Below are positions 10,940-21,398 of a DNA stretch of 22,672 bases, one piece after another. Below the pieces are notes generated by a model. It was not told the DNA's origin, did no database searches, and worked only from the letters and a program-made list of their open reading frames with translations. The position numbers and the translations under genes were made by a program. Each line of letters starts with the position of its first letter. Position 1 is the stretch's first letter. The stretch spans positions 1-22,672 of the forward strand of contig JADRCO010001090.1 of assembly GCA_021464525.1 (NCBI GenBank). The letters are read 5' to 3'. The stretch comes from Rhizophagus sp. LPA8_4_AMF (taxonomy: Eukaryota > Glomeromycota > Glomeromycetes > Glomerales > Glomeraceae).

Positions 10940-11050
10940 GCCTATATTTTATTAATATTTGCTCTATAGGTCTTGCAAGTATCTGCCGAAATGTTATTGA
11001 AGGTTGAATCATTAGACAAAGAAATTAAATTATTTTAAATGATTAAATAA

Positions 11051-11176
11051 TCAATTTTTCAACTTCTCGTTCTCACAATAGCCTTTCCCATCAAAAGTAA
11101 ATTCATCAATTAAATCATGTAAAATATCTTTTACATTGGCCACACAATCTTTAATTTTTTGTTTACAACTAATTTC
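11051..11176 (-). pseudogene. C-terminal gene fragment abutting a MITE
   Basis: Read on the minus strand, a balanced frame EISCKQKIKDCVANVKDILH continues DLIDEFTFDGKGYCENEKLK-N and stops at 11051-11053. Upstream (higher coordinates) the frame runs straight into the MITE terminal repeat, and nothing coding-like resumes beyond the MITE. It looks like the last exon of a gene cut off by the insertion, or a chance ORF. No domain recognised. Confidence 0.3.
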
Positions 11177-11508
11177 AAAAAAGGTCGGGACACTTAGCAA
11201 ATTTTAAAGAATTCGGAAATATTCGATAAAGCTTGATATAAAATAAAAATTATATGCTAATTTTGGAGTACTGTCCGAGAAATGGTGGAATATTTCCGAA
11301 TTCCTTACAGCTGATTTCATAGTATACGGGACACCGGTACATTCGGTAAAACTCGGTAAAGCTCAGAATAAGGTAAAAACTTTATTGTTAGATTCGGAGC
11401 ACTGGTCCGAGCACAGCGGTGTAGTTTTTATTTTATTCTGAATTTTACCGAGTTTCTCTCGGCATGAAGTAAAAATGATGGGTGTCCCGACCTTTTTGAA
11501 ATCAGCTG
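11166..11508. mobile_element. Two diverged foldback MITE copies in tandem
   Basis: The second copy (11308-11508, 201 bp) starts CAGCTGATTTCA and ends in its exact reverse complement, with TA on both sides. Its arms stay complementary inward through CGGGACACC and AACTCGGTAAA..CTCAGAATAA, so nearly the whole element can fold on itself. The first copy (from 11166, CAACTAATTTCA...GGTCGGGACAC) is homologous along its length (ATTCGATAAAGCTTGATATA against CTCGGTAAAGCTCAGAATAA; shared GTCCGAG) but lacks its right end and is replaced by the second copy at about 11305. A further end, CAGCTGATTTCAT, lies at 11628-11640. Non-autonomous; no coding capacity. Confidence 0.7.
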
Positions 11509-11640
11509 TAAATGACCCGGCAACCCGGCTTTTATTTTTTTTAAAAATTTATATGTAAAATTCATATGGAAATTTATTGACCTGGCCGGGATGTGATAAC
11601 CAATTTTATAACTTTGTCATCTTATTACAGCTGATTTCAT

Positions 11641-12676
11641 ACGGTAAAAAAGGATAAAATATTTTCAAAAAATGTAGCATCAAAATCAAATATATTATTC
11701 ATTTCTACACAATTTTCCGGATGCAAAATTATCCGTACTATTTAGTATAAATAAAATAAATAAAATATAAAAAATAACTTGTTCAAAAGATTTCATAAAT
11801 AAAAAAAACTGGTATTTTTTTTGCATTGCCCCATTCTTTAGAAATTTTTATAATTATTTATGTAATCAATAGTACAATGTGAAAACCCGGAACATCCTTA
11901 TAACCGATTACCGATTACAATGAAACAGGGGACCATCCCAAAACGTAACACTATTACCTATTATGTCAATGTTAAAATGTATACCAGGTGACTAACAAAA
12001 TTTGTTTCACCATCGACACAATCCACTTGAAAAATATTAATTTTAGTCAGCGATTATACAGATTATATAAATTATGAAATTAAAGAAATTGAGTAATTGC
12101 ATACATAACTTTGCCTTTTAATCTCTTCTCAAGATATCTTTTTTTTCTTTTATATATTCGGAACTGATATTATTTAAAATAATAATAATACAAACAATGC
12201 AACAGTTCACACATGACATATATATATATGCATGATATACACTAACAATGTAAACTTTTGAATAATGTTTGCCATTCAATCCAAAATGAGCATTACAATT
12301 CCTTGAACATAATCTCTGTAGCATTCTATTATTTGCGGCAAAATTTCATGATAAAAACTGGTAATAACATTAATTATACTAATTTTATTTTTTATTTTTA
12401 TATATTAGTATAAGGTTCATCAATAAAATGTGGAATATTCGCTATTGCCCTATTTCCCAATTTGGTATCATTTATAGTTAGTGTTGTAGTGTTACGAGTG
12501 TTACGGTAATTTTAATTTTTGCCAATTTTGCGCTTACCCAATCTAATACCGTATTTAAAGTTTTCTACGGTTACTCACCGTCTTTTAAATTAATGGGCCA
12601 ACAATTAACAATAGATAAATATTTTGTAGGACAATGATATGGTTTAAAGTTTTTTTTTACGGCAGGATATTGGGGC
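11641..12676. other. AT-rich spacer upstream of the P450 gene
   Basis: No gene supported. It contains a GC-richer stretch near 11880-11960 and direct GTGTTACG repeats at about 12489-12505, without recognisable function. Confidence 0.4.
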
Positions 12677-12686
12677 TATATAAATA
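12677..12686 (+). promoter_or_regulatory. TATA box of the P450 gene
   Basis: TATATAAATA lies 50 bp before the P450 start codon. With the usual 25-35 bp to the transcription start, the 5' UTR would be very short. Confidence 0.6.
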
Positions 12687-12726
12687 AGCGAAAGAAATCC
12701 TACATCTGCTGTAATAAGTTTACAAA

Positions 12727-14896
12727 ATGATCTCCATCTTTGGTGTTGATATTTTTGGACTTGGGCTGATTACGATTCTTATCGGTTTCGCCAGTTATAT
12801 TATTATATTACGAAGAATACCACCCGTAAGTTATTTTCGTTCATTCATTCATTTTTTTTTTTTGTCTTATAATAATTTAATATATTAAAACTCTAACCAA
12901 CCATTTTATCTAATAGAATGAACCGCCACTTGTTCCGTACAAGTATCCTATAATCGGGCATACTTTTGAATATTATAAAGACGTTTCAGGTTTTCTAAAA
13001 AAATGTCGCGAAGAGGTATATCTATTTTTTTTCATGCATTGCATTTTCATGTATTCTTTATAATCTTTCTTATTATTATTACTTTTTTAATAGTATGGGG
13101 AAGTTTTTTCGCTTTATATCTGGGGAAGCGTCCAAACTTATGTTGGAAATGAAGGTTTCGCTGAAGTCTTTAAAAGAAATCAAGATTTTGATTTTCAAGA
13201 AGCTTTTAGTGATATATTTCCAGTAGATAATTTTCTTAATCGACCTGAACATTTTTTTAAGCCCGTAGTTGATTTTACAAAAGAATTTTATCAAGATGTG
13301 GGTCGGTTTAACGAATTAGTGCAAAATAAAATTACTGAAGCATTGAATGAACTAATTGTTAATGGAGAAGGTAAGATACATATAAATGATTACAAAAGCA
13401 TTCATAAATTATTGTGACTAATACAAATTTGTTTTTTAGTGGTTCAACCTATTTTACCAACACTCCAACAAGTGATTGCAAAACCAACTGCAGCTACAAT
13501 AGTTGGTAAAGTAAGTATTTATTAAGTTTTTTATTTTGTGCTTTATAAGTATATAGTTTCTAATGGTCTTTTTTTTTTTTCTATTAGGAATTATGTTATG
13601 ATAAAGAATTACTTAATACATTCGCAAATATAACGTCAGAATTAGGTCCATGGTTGTCATTCCCTCCCCTTCTCAATTTTATTTATAATGGTTTACATAA
13701 GAGATACATAATGTAAGTAAATATTATATATATATATTTTAATTGATTATTTTAACCTTTTTTTTTTTTTAATCTAGGTATAAATTTCGATATACTAATA
13801 ATCCAATAAAAACTCATCGAAAAGTTATTATTTCAACAATTACTCCCGTTATCAAAAAACGTATAGCTGATCAAAAAGAATTTGGAAATTCTTGGAAACG
13901 TCCGGTAAGTATTTATAAATATATCATTTTTGGTTTTAAAGTTTATTAATTTTTATTATGTTTTAGGATGATATTATGCAAGAATTAATGGAAAAATCTA
14001 AAAGAGATCACGGAAATGTTGACATCGGGTGGGTCGCTGATTTTATTATGTGTTTCATTTTTGGAAGCGTACACAACACCTCTCAAACACTTGCTCAATG
14101 CTTATTCGGTATATATAACTTTATTTCTTTATTTATTTAATTTAATTTTATGATATTTAAATTAAATTATATATTATGTATTTCTTTAGATTATATAAAT
14201 AATCCTGAATATCATAAAGACCTGATAGAAGAATCTGAAAGGATTCATAGCGAGTATAAAGTATTATCGTCTGAAGCAATGAATAAAATGGAAAAATTAG
14301 ATAATTTTATTAAAGAAACGTTGAGACTAAACAGGCATGACGGTAAGAAAATAAATTATCGTTTCTCTTGTTAACAAGTGTAACAGTCAAATTAATCACT
14401 GTTCTTTTTTTTTAATAGTATCATTGTCTCACAAAACTATTTCCGAGAAATTTACTTTTGCAAATGGATATCAAATTCCAAAAGGTAATTGGATTTTTTT
14501 AATCGGGAATTATGTGAAAATACTTATAATATATATTATATATTTTTTCTAGGTCGTATTGTTCATGTAATTACCCGACATATTCACCATAATCCGGTAG
14601 CCTATGGACCAAACCCCGAAAAATTTAATCCAAATCATCATGTAAAATCTCCTGCTTATCGTCCTGAACGTCATTTCCTTGCTTTCGGAATGGGCAAAAA
14701 AGCATGCCCCGGTAGATTTCTTGCGGTTAATGAAGTTAAAATCGCAATGCATGTTATGTTATTAAATTATGATATTAGAAGTGTAAGTGGTAAATATGTA
14801 GAGCAAAAAAAGATGGGAGGGTATGTTTTGGTACCTGATGAAGGATTAATTTTTGAAAAAAGAAAAGTTAAGACATCATTTACAAATGAATTCTAA
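12727..14896 (+). CDS. Cytochrome P450 monooxygenase (microsomal, class II type)
   Basis: Ten exons (12727-12825, 12917-13015, 13094-13370, 13440-13510, 13588-13712, 13778-13904, 13967-14108, 14190-14342, 14419-14484, 14553-14896) splice in frame to 500 residues, the normal family length. Introns are 62-91 nt with GTAAGT/GTATAT-like donors and TAG acceptors. Seen: N-terminal membrane anchor (about 4-29); basic-proline hinge RRIPPNEPPLVPYKYPIIGH; I-helix FGSVHNTSQT (298-307); K-helix ExxR as ETLR (356-359); PEKFNP; haem loop FGMGKKACPGRF with Cys438. P450s use O2 and electrons from NADPH reductase at the ER to oxidise lipids, sterols or secondary metabolites; the substrate cannot be told here. 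The HxTS-type I-helix and GY-x-IPKG resemble the broad fungal group that includes ent-kaurene-oxidase-like enzymes. The usual I-helix threonine reads Asn303 (see findings). A dead paralogue lies 6 kb upstream. Confidence 0.92.
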
Positions 14897-15641
14897 ATAT
14901 TACTCTGTAATATATTTTGACTTTTTTTTTGCATACAATAACTGTATACTGGTGATAGAATATAAATAAATAAATAAATACTTATTTAGTGTTTATATAT
15001 TTTAATAAGTTCAATTAAATATTTCATTAGCCTAATCGCCGGTAGATATCGAACATTACATGGTTCGTAAAAGTCCTTCGCTTCTCTCTGGACAATAAAA
15101 TGATATCATATTTATGTCTAAAATTTATTATATATTATAGCACCATATATTAAATATATATATTTTTGTGATTTTAACATCCCACTTGGCCATTAACTTA
15201 ATAAAACAATAATAATTTTATTTTTTATTATTAAATTAAATAATTTAGATATAGTTTATTATTTAATAAGGTACAATCTCTTTAAAGATACCTTTTTTGA
15301 GAATTACATATTGTTAAATAGCTATTAATAATTTCAATAGCAAAATTGAAAATGTTGATTTTCCTGTGAATATTGTGAATACTATAATTAGAACCTTAAT
15401 TCCATTTGTTCCCGATATTTACTTATAATTAATCTTTTAATTCAATTTAGTATATCAGATGTTTATTGAGGATCAAATTTGGCTTTTGTTTTTCAACCGA
15501 TAATTACAAAGAGATCACGTGGTGTTGCATTTCCTAAATAATATAGTACAATACAAAAATTAATTTTTAATTTATTGGCTTAGCCATAAATGATCAACAC
15601 AAAGAACACAAAGAAACGAGACGGCTTGGCATTATTGATGG
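14897..15641. other. Spacer between P450 and small secreted protein gene
   Basis: It begins with the P450 3' region, whose AATAAATAAATAAATAAATA run (about 14962-14981) offers overlapping poly(A) signals. The rest is AT-rich with no gene seen. Confidence 0.5.
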
Positions 15642-15649
15642 TATAAATA
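15642..15649 (+). promoter_or_regulatory. TATA box of the small secreted protein gene
   Basis: TATAAATA in GATGGTATAAATAGC, about 280 bp before the start codon. The distance is explained by a leader that includes a 90-nt intron. Confidence 0.5.
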
Positions 15650-15768
15650 GCTTTGACTCCCTTTTTTAGTCATGAACACTTTTTTCTCTTGCCCTCTTTC
15701 TTGCTCCTAGATTTATTAGTTTTTGAAATATCCTTCCATTCAAATTAGATTTGTAAATCTTATTTATT

Positions 15769-15858
15769 GTAAGTATCAAATTTCATTTGCATGTTATTAT
15801 TTTAAGCCACATTTTTTTTTTAAAAAAAAAAATTTTTATTCGTCGTTTTTCGATTTAG
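15769..15858 (+). other. Probable 5'-UTR intron
   Basis: GTAAGTATC at 15769 and a T-rich stretch ending CGATTTAG at 15858 form a strong donor-acceptor pair of normal length, between the TATA box and the start codon of the secreted-protein gene. Confidence 0.5.
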
Positions 15859-15867
15859 ATAATTTTA

Positions 15868-15897
15868 ATGAAGACCAAATTATTATATGAAATTTAA
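15868..15897 (+). promoter_or_regulatory. Upstream ORF in the leader (9 codons)
   Basis: ATG at 15868 opens MKTKLLYEI and stops at 15895-15897, 23 bp before the main ATG. It is retained if the 5'-UTR intron is spliced as proposed, and could dampen translation of the main frame. Confidence 0.35.
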
Positions 15898-15920
15898 ATA
15901 ATTTTTTATAATTGAACGAA

Positions 15921-16563
15921 ATGAAACTCTTTTTATTGTCAATTCTTACATTCTTCACTCTAATCTTATGTACTGTATCATTACCACAAACACCTGATTT
16001 TGGAGTTTCTCCAACGATTTTTGTAAAGTTAACTGGTACAGCTGACCGTGATAAAGAACCTGCAATACAAATTTTTCCTCTTAATTCGGATTTGAAAATT
16101 AAATGGACAAGTGTAGGAATAAAAGAAAATTGTTAGTTTCGACATATTTAACAATTATTTTTTTTTAAAAAAAAAAATACCTTATCACTTATAAACTAAT
16201 TTTTTAAAAAAATCGGGTTTCTTTTTTTAGCTACCGTATTGATACAAGTTTATTATATATACCCAACTCTCCCTAAGCCAACTTACATTCACATATTAAA
16301 AAAACCAAAGGTAATTATAGAGACAAAATATTTTAAAAAGAAAATTCTTAAATTTATTAATATTATTACTAACGCTGATATTAATTTGTAATTTAATCAT
16401 TTAAAAGGAAACATATTTAAATGAAAATTCATATACATTAAAACTTGATTCAAATTTATTTGAAGCTGAAGGAAAATTTTATAAAGTAACTGTTACTTTG
16501 AAAGATGACAAAGAAGTTATTGGTACTTCTAAATCTTTCGGTGTCTGTAATAAATGCAAATAA
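15921..16563 (+). CDS. Small secreted protein, Kre9/KNH-like beta-sandwich (candidate)
   Basis: Three exons, 15921-16131, 16231-16310 and 16408-16563, with 99- and 97-nt introns (GTTAGT..TAG, GTAATT..AAG), give 148 residues. A clear signal peptide, MKLFLLSILTFFTLILCTVS, is followed by a mature part of about 128 residues without a membrane segment or GPI-type tail. The order DLKIKWTSVG, STVLIQVYY, NSYTLKLDSNLF, GKFYKVTVTLKD and GTSKSFGV matches the strand pattern of the fungal Kre9/KNH (Ser/Thr-rich GPI-anchored family) Ig-like domain. It ends in CxxC (Cys144, Cys147), the only cysteines after the leader. The start is the ATG directly before the leader. Small size and secretion make it an effector or wall-protein candidate. 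Domain call by pattern only; gene structure is firm. Confidence 0.75.
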
Positions 16564-18280
16564 TCTAATTTTTATTGAGAGTTAAGATGTCACATACAGT
16601 AATGATTTGTTAATTAAAAGTAATTTTATGTATTTACAGTATAATAATTAATTAAAAAATTTAATAATAAGCATTAAACCCAGTTATGACTAAAAATATC
16701 ATGTTAATTACCAACCTGAATTAATAAATACTTTAATATTTCTCACTTTAACGTAATCAATTTTAAAGTTATTAATTATTTTATTAGAAATGTAAACGAA
16801 AAAATAGGTTTATCATAAGTTAGGGGTATCGGTATATTAGACTGTTCTAATTTGATACTAGATTCGCAATGAAAGAAGAGTGAATGGATTTTGATTGGAC
16901 AATATACAAAATCTTATGGAGGATTTAAACATGTGAAAAAAGACGACATCCCCCTTGAAACAGATCGTAGAACTATTTTAGATACTTTTTTTTACTCGAT
17001 TTTATGTATTCTTCATGTAGTTTATCTTTTCCTGCTTGTTACCTGTCATAATTCGTAAATTTGGAATCTAGATAAAATAAATTTTTCTTAAAATTCGAAT
17101 ATTTTAGCCGTGAAGGTTCCCAACAAATGATGAAAAATATGTTATACAAAAATCGACCTCATAACAAGCTTTAACTTTAAAAAAAGTTACGACTAAAATA
17201 TAGATGCTTAAACTCAATAGACAAAACCTAATTCTTTATTTTATTTTTTTTACGCTATAAAACAATAATAGTTAACGCGACATTACCATTCAAAAAAATA
17301 AGATATAGATTGTTACAACGCAAAATATTGATTACCAAACGTCATATTTCTTTTTTCACGAAATAGTATTGTTTTAATAATTGTGTCTTGCAGATTTACG
17401 ATCACAGCAGCTATATTTGTTATGTCATTACTCGTAAACCGTTACTTTTTTTAGTAATCGATTACTTGATCTTTTTATGCACAGAATCATTTTATCGGAT
17501 CAGTTTTTTTTATGCCAGATTTAGTAAACCATTACTTTCAGTACATTAGATAAGAATTTTCTAATTGATGAATTAAAAACCCAAGTAACCGATTTGGAGA
17601 ATGTCTTACACAAGAGAAAAAAGTAAGCATTTAGCAATATATATTGCTACATTCAATTAAACCACACGCCAAAGAAATTCACGGGTTTTTAACCCGATCC
17701 CATAAGATTAGAAATGGATTGAACCAATAATCGTACTATGTGGGTACTTTTATTTCACCTGGTAAAATCCATGCCCTTGATGTAATATGAATAATTAATA
17801 AACAAAAAAATAAATTTGCCGTTGAAATAACGGTTTGTGTTACTTTATGATATCAAATATATTCGAAATGATTCATGAGATTATTCATTTGAGATATTAT
17901 GTATATTTTCTGTCCAATATTAGTAGTTGTATATAGTAAAACATTTTTTTTTACAAAAATGATACGTTCAGATACGTGTAAGACAGGGCTGACATGTCAT
18001 GGTTAATGTTCGATTTATTATTTTTTTGCTATTAAAGATTGATTGACTTTTTTATTGATTACAATTAGCTAGAGATAATTAAAAAATGTTTTTTTTTTGC
18101 GCTCATTATAAAAATATTAATCGTTTTTTACAGTGTCCACTGCATCTGTCCACACACCTATTCTCCAAATATCGTACCATTTCAAAATAAAGTTTTGATT
18201 TTGCATTCTTAGCATCAGCATCATATGATCGTAAAAAAAATTAATCAAAAGTACACGCAATCACAATCAAGAAATCAAAA
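16564..18280. other. AT-rich spacer, no gene supported
   Basis: 1.7 kb between the secreted-protein gene and the 3' end of the minus-strand gene. A frame at about 16882-17058 (KKSEWILIGQYTKSYGGFKH...) is open without an ATG and may be an exon relic. Short repeats of the type TAAACCGTTAC and AGTAATCGATTAC occur at 17436-17540. Nothing else stands out. Confidence 0.4.
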
Positions 18281-19539
18281 TCAGTGATGACGTTTCTTTA
18301 TTGAGTTTTTCTTTTTCGACTTCTTTTTGATTTTTTCAACAGGAAAGTTAAAGTGATTATATGGTGTATCTGGAAGAAATAGATATAATAATTTAAGATA
18401 CATAAAAAAAAATATGAGCAAAATTCGCACATACCATCACTCTTAGTTTCAACAACGATTCCTTCAGACTCTACAAAAACCCATGCTACTCCCCAGTCCT
18501 TTTTAAGCCCCTTTGCCTCTCTTTCCACTATTTTAGAATAATCACCACGAAACCATAACAAGCTGTTCATAGCATCCAAGTCAAACACGCGGCCGAAGCA
18601 GTCCATAAAAAGAAGTCCAACATAGCGCCCCCCAATGATAATGATATGTCCAAACCCATAATTCCTAACTTCTTCAATATAACATACAAGAACTTTTTTC
18701 ATATAATCGATATCATCGTCTTTACCTTGACCTTGGAGCTCATATCCAAGTGAGGTTGCTACGGAGTTACGGTTGGATTTAATAACTGTGTCAACTACCA
18801 TGAGTTGACTTTTTCTGCAAGGCCAATTCGTACCATTGCTTTCATTACACGTTTGCACATTGCACATGGAGGTATTAATTGCAGACTCTGATTCTTCAAC
18901 AACACTGTGCGAGAGTACAAGTCGACATGATGTTTTCGGATTTTTCTTTGTCCATGTAGTGCCCTCAAGGGTACCGATTCTGAGCAATGGCCCCAAATTT
19001 GGGATAATTTCTTGAATTCGTCCAATTCTTCTCGAACATTCAAACTGCACCATTCGATTTCCGGCATCATCATCTCTACTCTCGACATTGCTATTGACTT
19101 GTTGGTCATTTTCGTATCTGTATTGAATTGTCCACTGCGGATCGACGCTCCGAACATGAATAGCACGATCTTCCTTTTTTTTACCAAAATCGTTAAATTC
19201 GGCTCTGATGGGCGGAAGAACTCGGTCGGTTCCATCATGATGACTTTTTCGCCCAGAGTAATCAACGTGTTTCTGAAACTCATCCCCTTGAAGAGAGCCG
19301 TCTTCATGATGTAATGTGTCCATAACAAACATAGTACGACCCAAACCGTTATCATTAGGATTGGGCGGCAGATTGGCGGATGTACCATAACACCCGTGGT
19401 ACCGAACGGTAATACGATTTCTCGAGTCCTAAATAAAATATGATGATAAATTTACCTTTTCGAAAAAATATGTGCAAACAGTACAAAATTAAGAAACCTG
19501 TAAGGGGTCACAAAATCTTCTATCAGGTTTCTCGCCCAT
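18281..19539 (-). CDS. Protein of unknown function, three exons
   Basis: On the minus strand: exon 1 19498-19539, exon 2 18435-19428, exon 3 18281-18369. Introns are 69 nt (GTTTCT..TAG) and 65 nt (GTATGT..CAG). The result is 374 residues. I do not recognise the family. The N-terminal half is polar (MGEKPDRRFCDPLQ, DSRNRITVRYHGCYG, many charged residues). About residues 240-340 look globular: YGFGHIIIIGGRYVGLLFMD then CFGRVFDLDAMNSLLWFRGD, alternating strand-like and aromatic residues. The tail is strongly basic (KIKKKSKKKNSIKKRHH), a possible nuclear signal. No signal peptide or membrane helix. Coding sequence is richer in G+C than the P450. Exon 2 and the last intron are well supported; exon 1 rests on a weak donor, with an in-frame stop just upstream of its ATG, and could be replaced by another first exon. 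Confidence 0.7.
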
Positions 19540-19792
19540 TTTTCTTTTATATCATCCAGGAAAACGCAGAAGTACTTGTTTTTAGAAACGATTTAAATAA
19601 CGATTTTTTTGTTAACTTGTTTAAGTAACTTATATTTACTTTTGGTTATTTCTTGGATTACTCAAAAACCAAACAAGATTGTTCGATTATGTGGCGTAAT
19701 GAAACCTGTTTATTTTTGTATGGACATGATTGAGATGGCGGTGAGAACAGTATACTAATGATCACGATTTAATATAATGACGTGTTTATTAG

Positions 19793-20033
19793 TCCGAAGT
19801 GTAACGAAGGACTATATATTACTATGCACGGTGACACAAATGTCCGGATGTAACTGTCATTCTTTTGATATGTCGATAATAAGAGTAAATATGTGCCTAT
19901 CAAAAATCATACCGTCAAATTAGGCGAGATCGACAGGGGGCATGACATTATTGTACAACATAAACACTTCGGACTTAACAACGGTTCCCGTTTCCCTTAT
20001 CATTATTAATATTGAAGTCTGAAGTGTCACCGT
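19793..20033. repeat. Interleaved 10-bp inverted repeats upstream of the minus-strand gene
   Basis: TCCGAAGTGT (19793-19802) has an exact inverse ACACTTCGGA (19964-19973). ACGGTGACAC (19828-19837) has an exact inverse GTGTCACCGT (20024-20033). A variant TCTGAAGTGT sits at 20018-20027. The order A-B-A'-B' prevents simple nested pairing. The block lies about 250-500 bp upstream of the start of the 18281-19539 gene and is richer in G+C than the spacer around it. It could be regulatory or a degraded element. Confidence 0.45.
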
Positions 20034-20151
20034 ATCGTGCACCGAATACCCACCGCATTGGTGGTACTAGGAGCTGGATGCTTTTTTTTCTTTTTTCTAC
20101 CTCAAGATAATAAAATTCGATAAAAAGAAATAGATTTATTTACTAAATTAA

Positions 20152-20397
20152 AAAATATACACAATTTTTAATAACAAACAAAGTAATCAATTGATTGAAT
20201 TACATTTAGTTGATTGTGATCAATCTTTAACAAAACTTTCTGATTGGAATCAATTCCTTTGTTGTAATGATACTAGTTTTAAAAATTTGAAAAAATTGGA
20301 ATTACAATGTAATAACATGATTTATTATCTTCAACAATCATATTCCTGCATAAATATTATATGTAAAAATATTATGTGTAGGATTAGAAAATCGTAA
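20152..20397 (+). pseudogene. LRR/F-box-protein-like exon fragment
   Basis: An open frame reads NQLIELHLVDCDQSLTKLSD, then NQFLCCNDTSFKNLKKLELQ, then CNNM before turning into AT-rich nonsense (SCINIICKNIMCRIRKS) and stopping. LIELHLVDCD and FKNLKKLELQCN have the L-x-x-L-x-L-x-x-C/N spacing of leucine-rich repeats, as in the large F-box/LRR families of Glomeromycotina. There is no F-box and no clear splice site at either end, so it is probably a fragment. Confidence 0.35.
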
Positions 20398-21398
20398 TCT
20401 AAATTTAAATCATTACTCTTAACAATATAAAAGAAATTATTTTATTACAACCAGTAAAATCTAACTAAATATACCTGGCAAGTGTTTTAATATCATTTTG
20501 CGTATATAAGTAAGTCATAAATATTAAAATATAATTGTTGATTTATTTTAATGTATATTTCCTGTCATAATTTATCATACTGGGACAAGATAATTGTTCC
20601 TGTCTCAATCTGTAATGATCGGTACAGGATAATTGCTCTTATTGCAAATTATTTACAACAAATTCAACAGGAATCGCAATCATAAGTGTATTCCTATCCA
20701 AAGTTTACGACAGACAGTAGTTACAAGTATCTCTGAAAAATCATCCATAATTTTTTTTGTATTGTGTTTTAGTCATATAAAAATGTTAAGTAGTACATAT
20801 TTGATATGTAAAAAATTCTTTTGAAATAATATTCCCAATTTTTTGAATCAGATTTTTTTATGGAATTTTTAATTTTTATTATCAAAAACTAAATTCTATT
20901 TGTATTATCATAATTATTGATCTTCTCTGATTGATTGAACCATAGTTTACTAATCAGATTTTCTTTATTTGTATATCCATCCAGGCGTTAAGAATAATTC
21001 TGATCACATCCTCTCAAAAAGATCGATTTTAATGCCTTAAGAATGACTGGCTTTATTTCTGTTGTGTTTTCTCCAATCCTGAAGTTTTGTGAGTTTGATC
21101 TCAACATCGGCAAACTTTTTTTGGTTCAGATCTGTGGTGATCTGTGATTTTAGCAGATTGTCACTTTTTTTTATGCAAATTTGATAAAAATCTGCATAAT
21201 ACTGCAGATGCAGATTTCCAAGTTTTTTTAATAACTTTTTTATTTAAAATCTGCGATAATCTCCAAAATTGCAGATTTCAAAAACACTTTGCATAAAATT
21301 CTTTGGAGATTTTCAAAGTGTTTTATTTCATTTTAATAAACTTTACATAAACTCATTAGTAAGAAACTTTACATTACTTTGTAGTCTATTTTTTAAAA
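20398..21398. other. AT-rich spacer before the mini-exon array
   Basis: No gene supported. A 34-codon frame at 21043-21147 (MTGFISVVFSPILKFCEFDL...) has protein-like composition but no partner. Repeated AAATCTGC/GCAGATTT words occur between 21115 and 21280. A perfect 11-bp stem AAAACACTTTG/CAAAGTGTTTT lies at 21281-21324. Confidence 0.4.

Noticed and set aside
18795..19388. Second minus-strand frame of 197 codons and a plus-strand frame at 19012-19314
   Set aside because: Both overlap exon 2 of the 374-residue gene; only that frame joins in phase to the flanking splice sites and the basic C-terminal exon.
20550..20640. Imperfect palindrome GGGACAAGATAATTGTTCCTG and similar words
   Set aside because: The arms have several mismatches, and no terminal repeat or target duplication could be placed around them.
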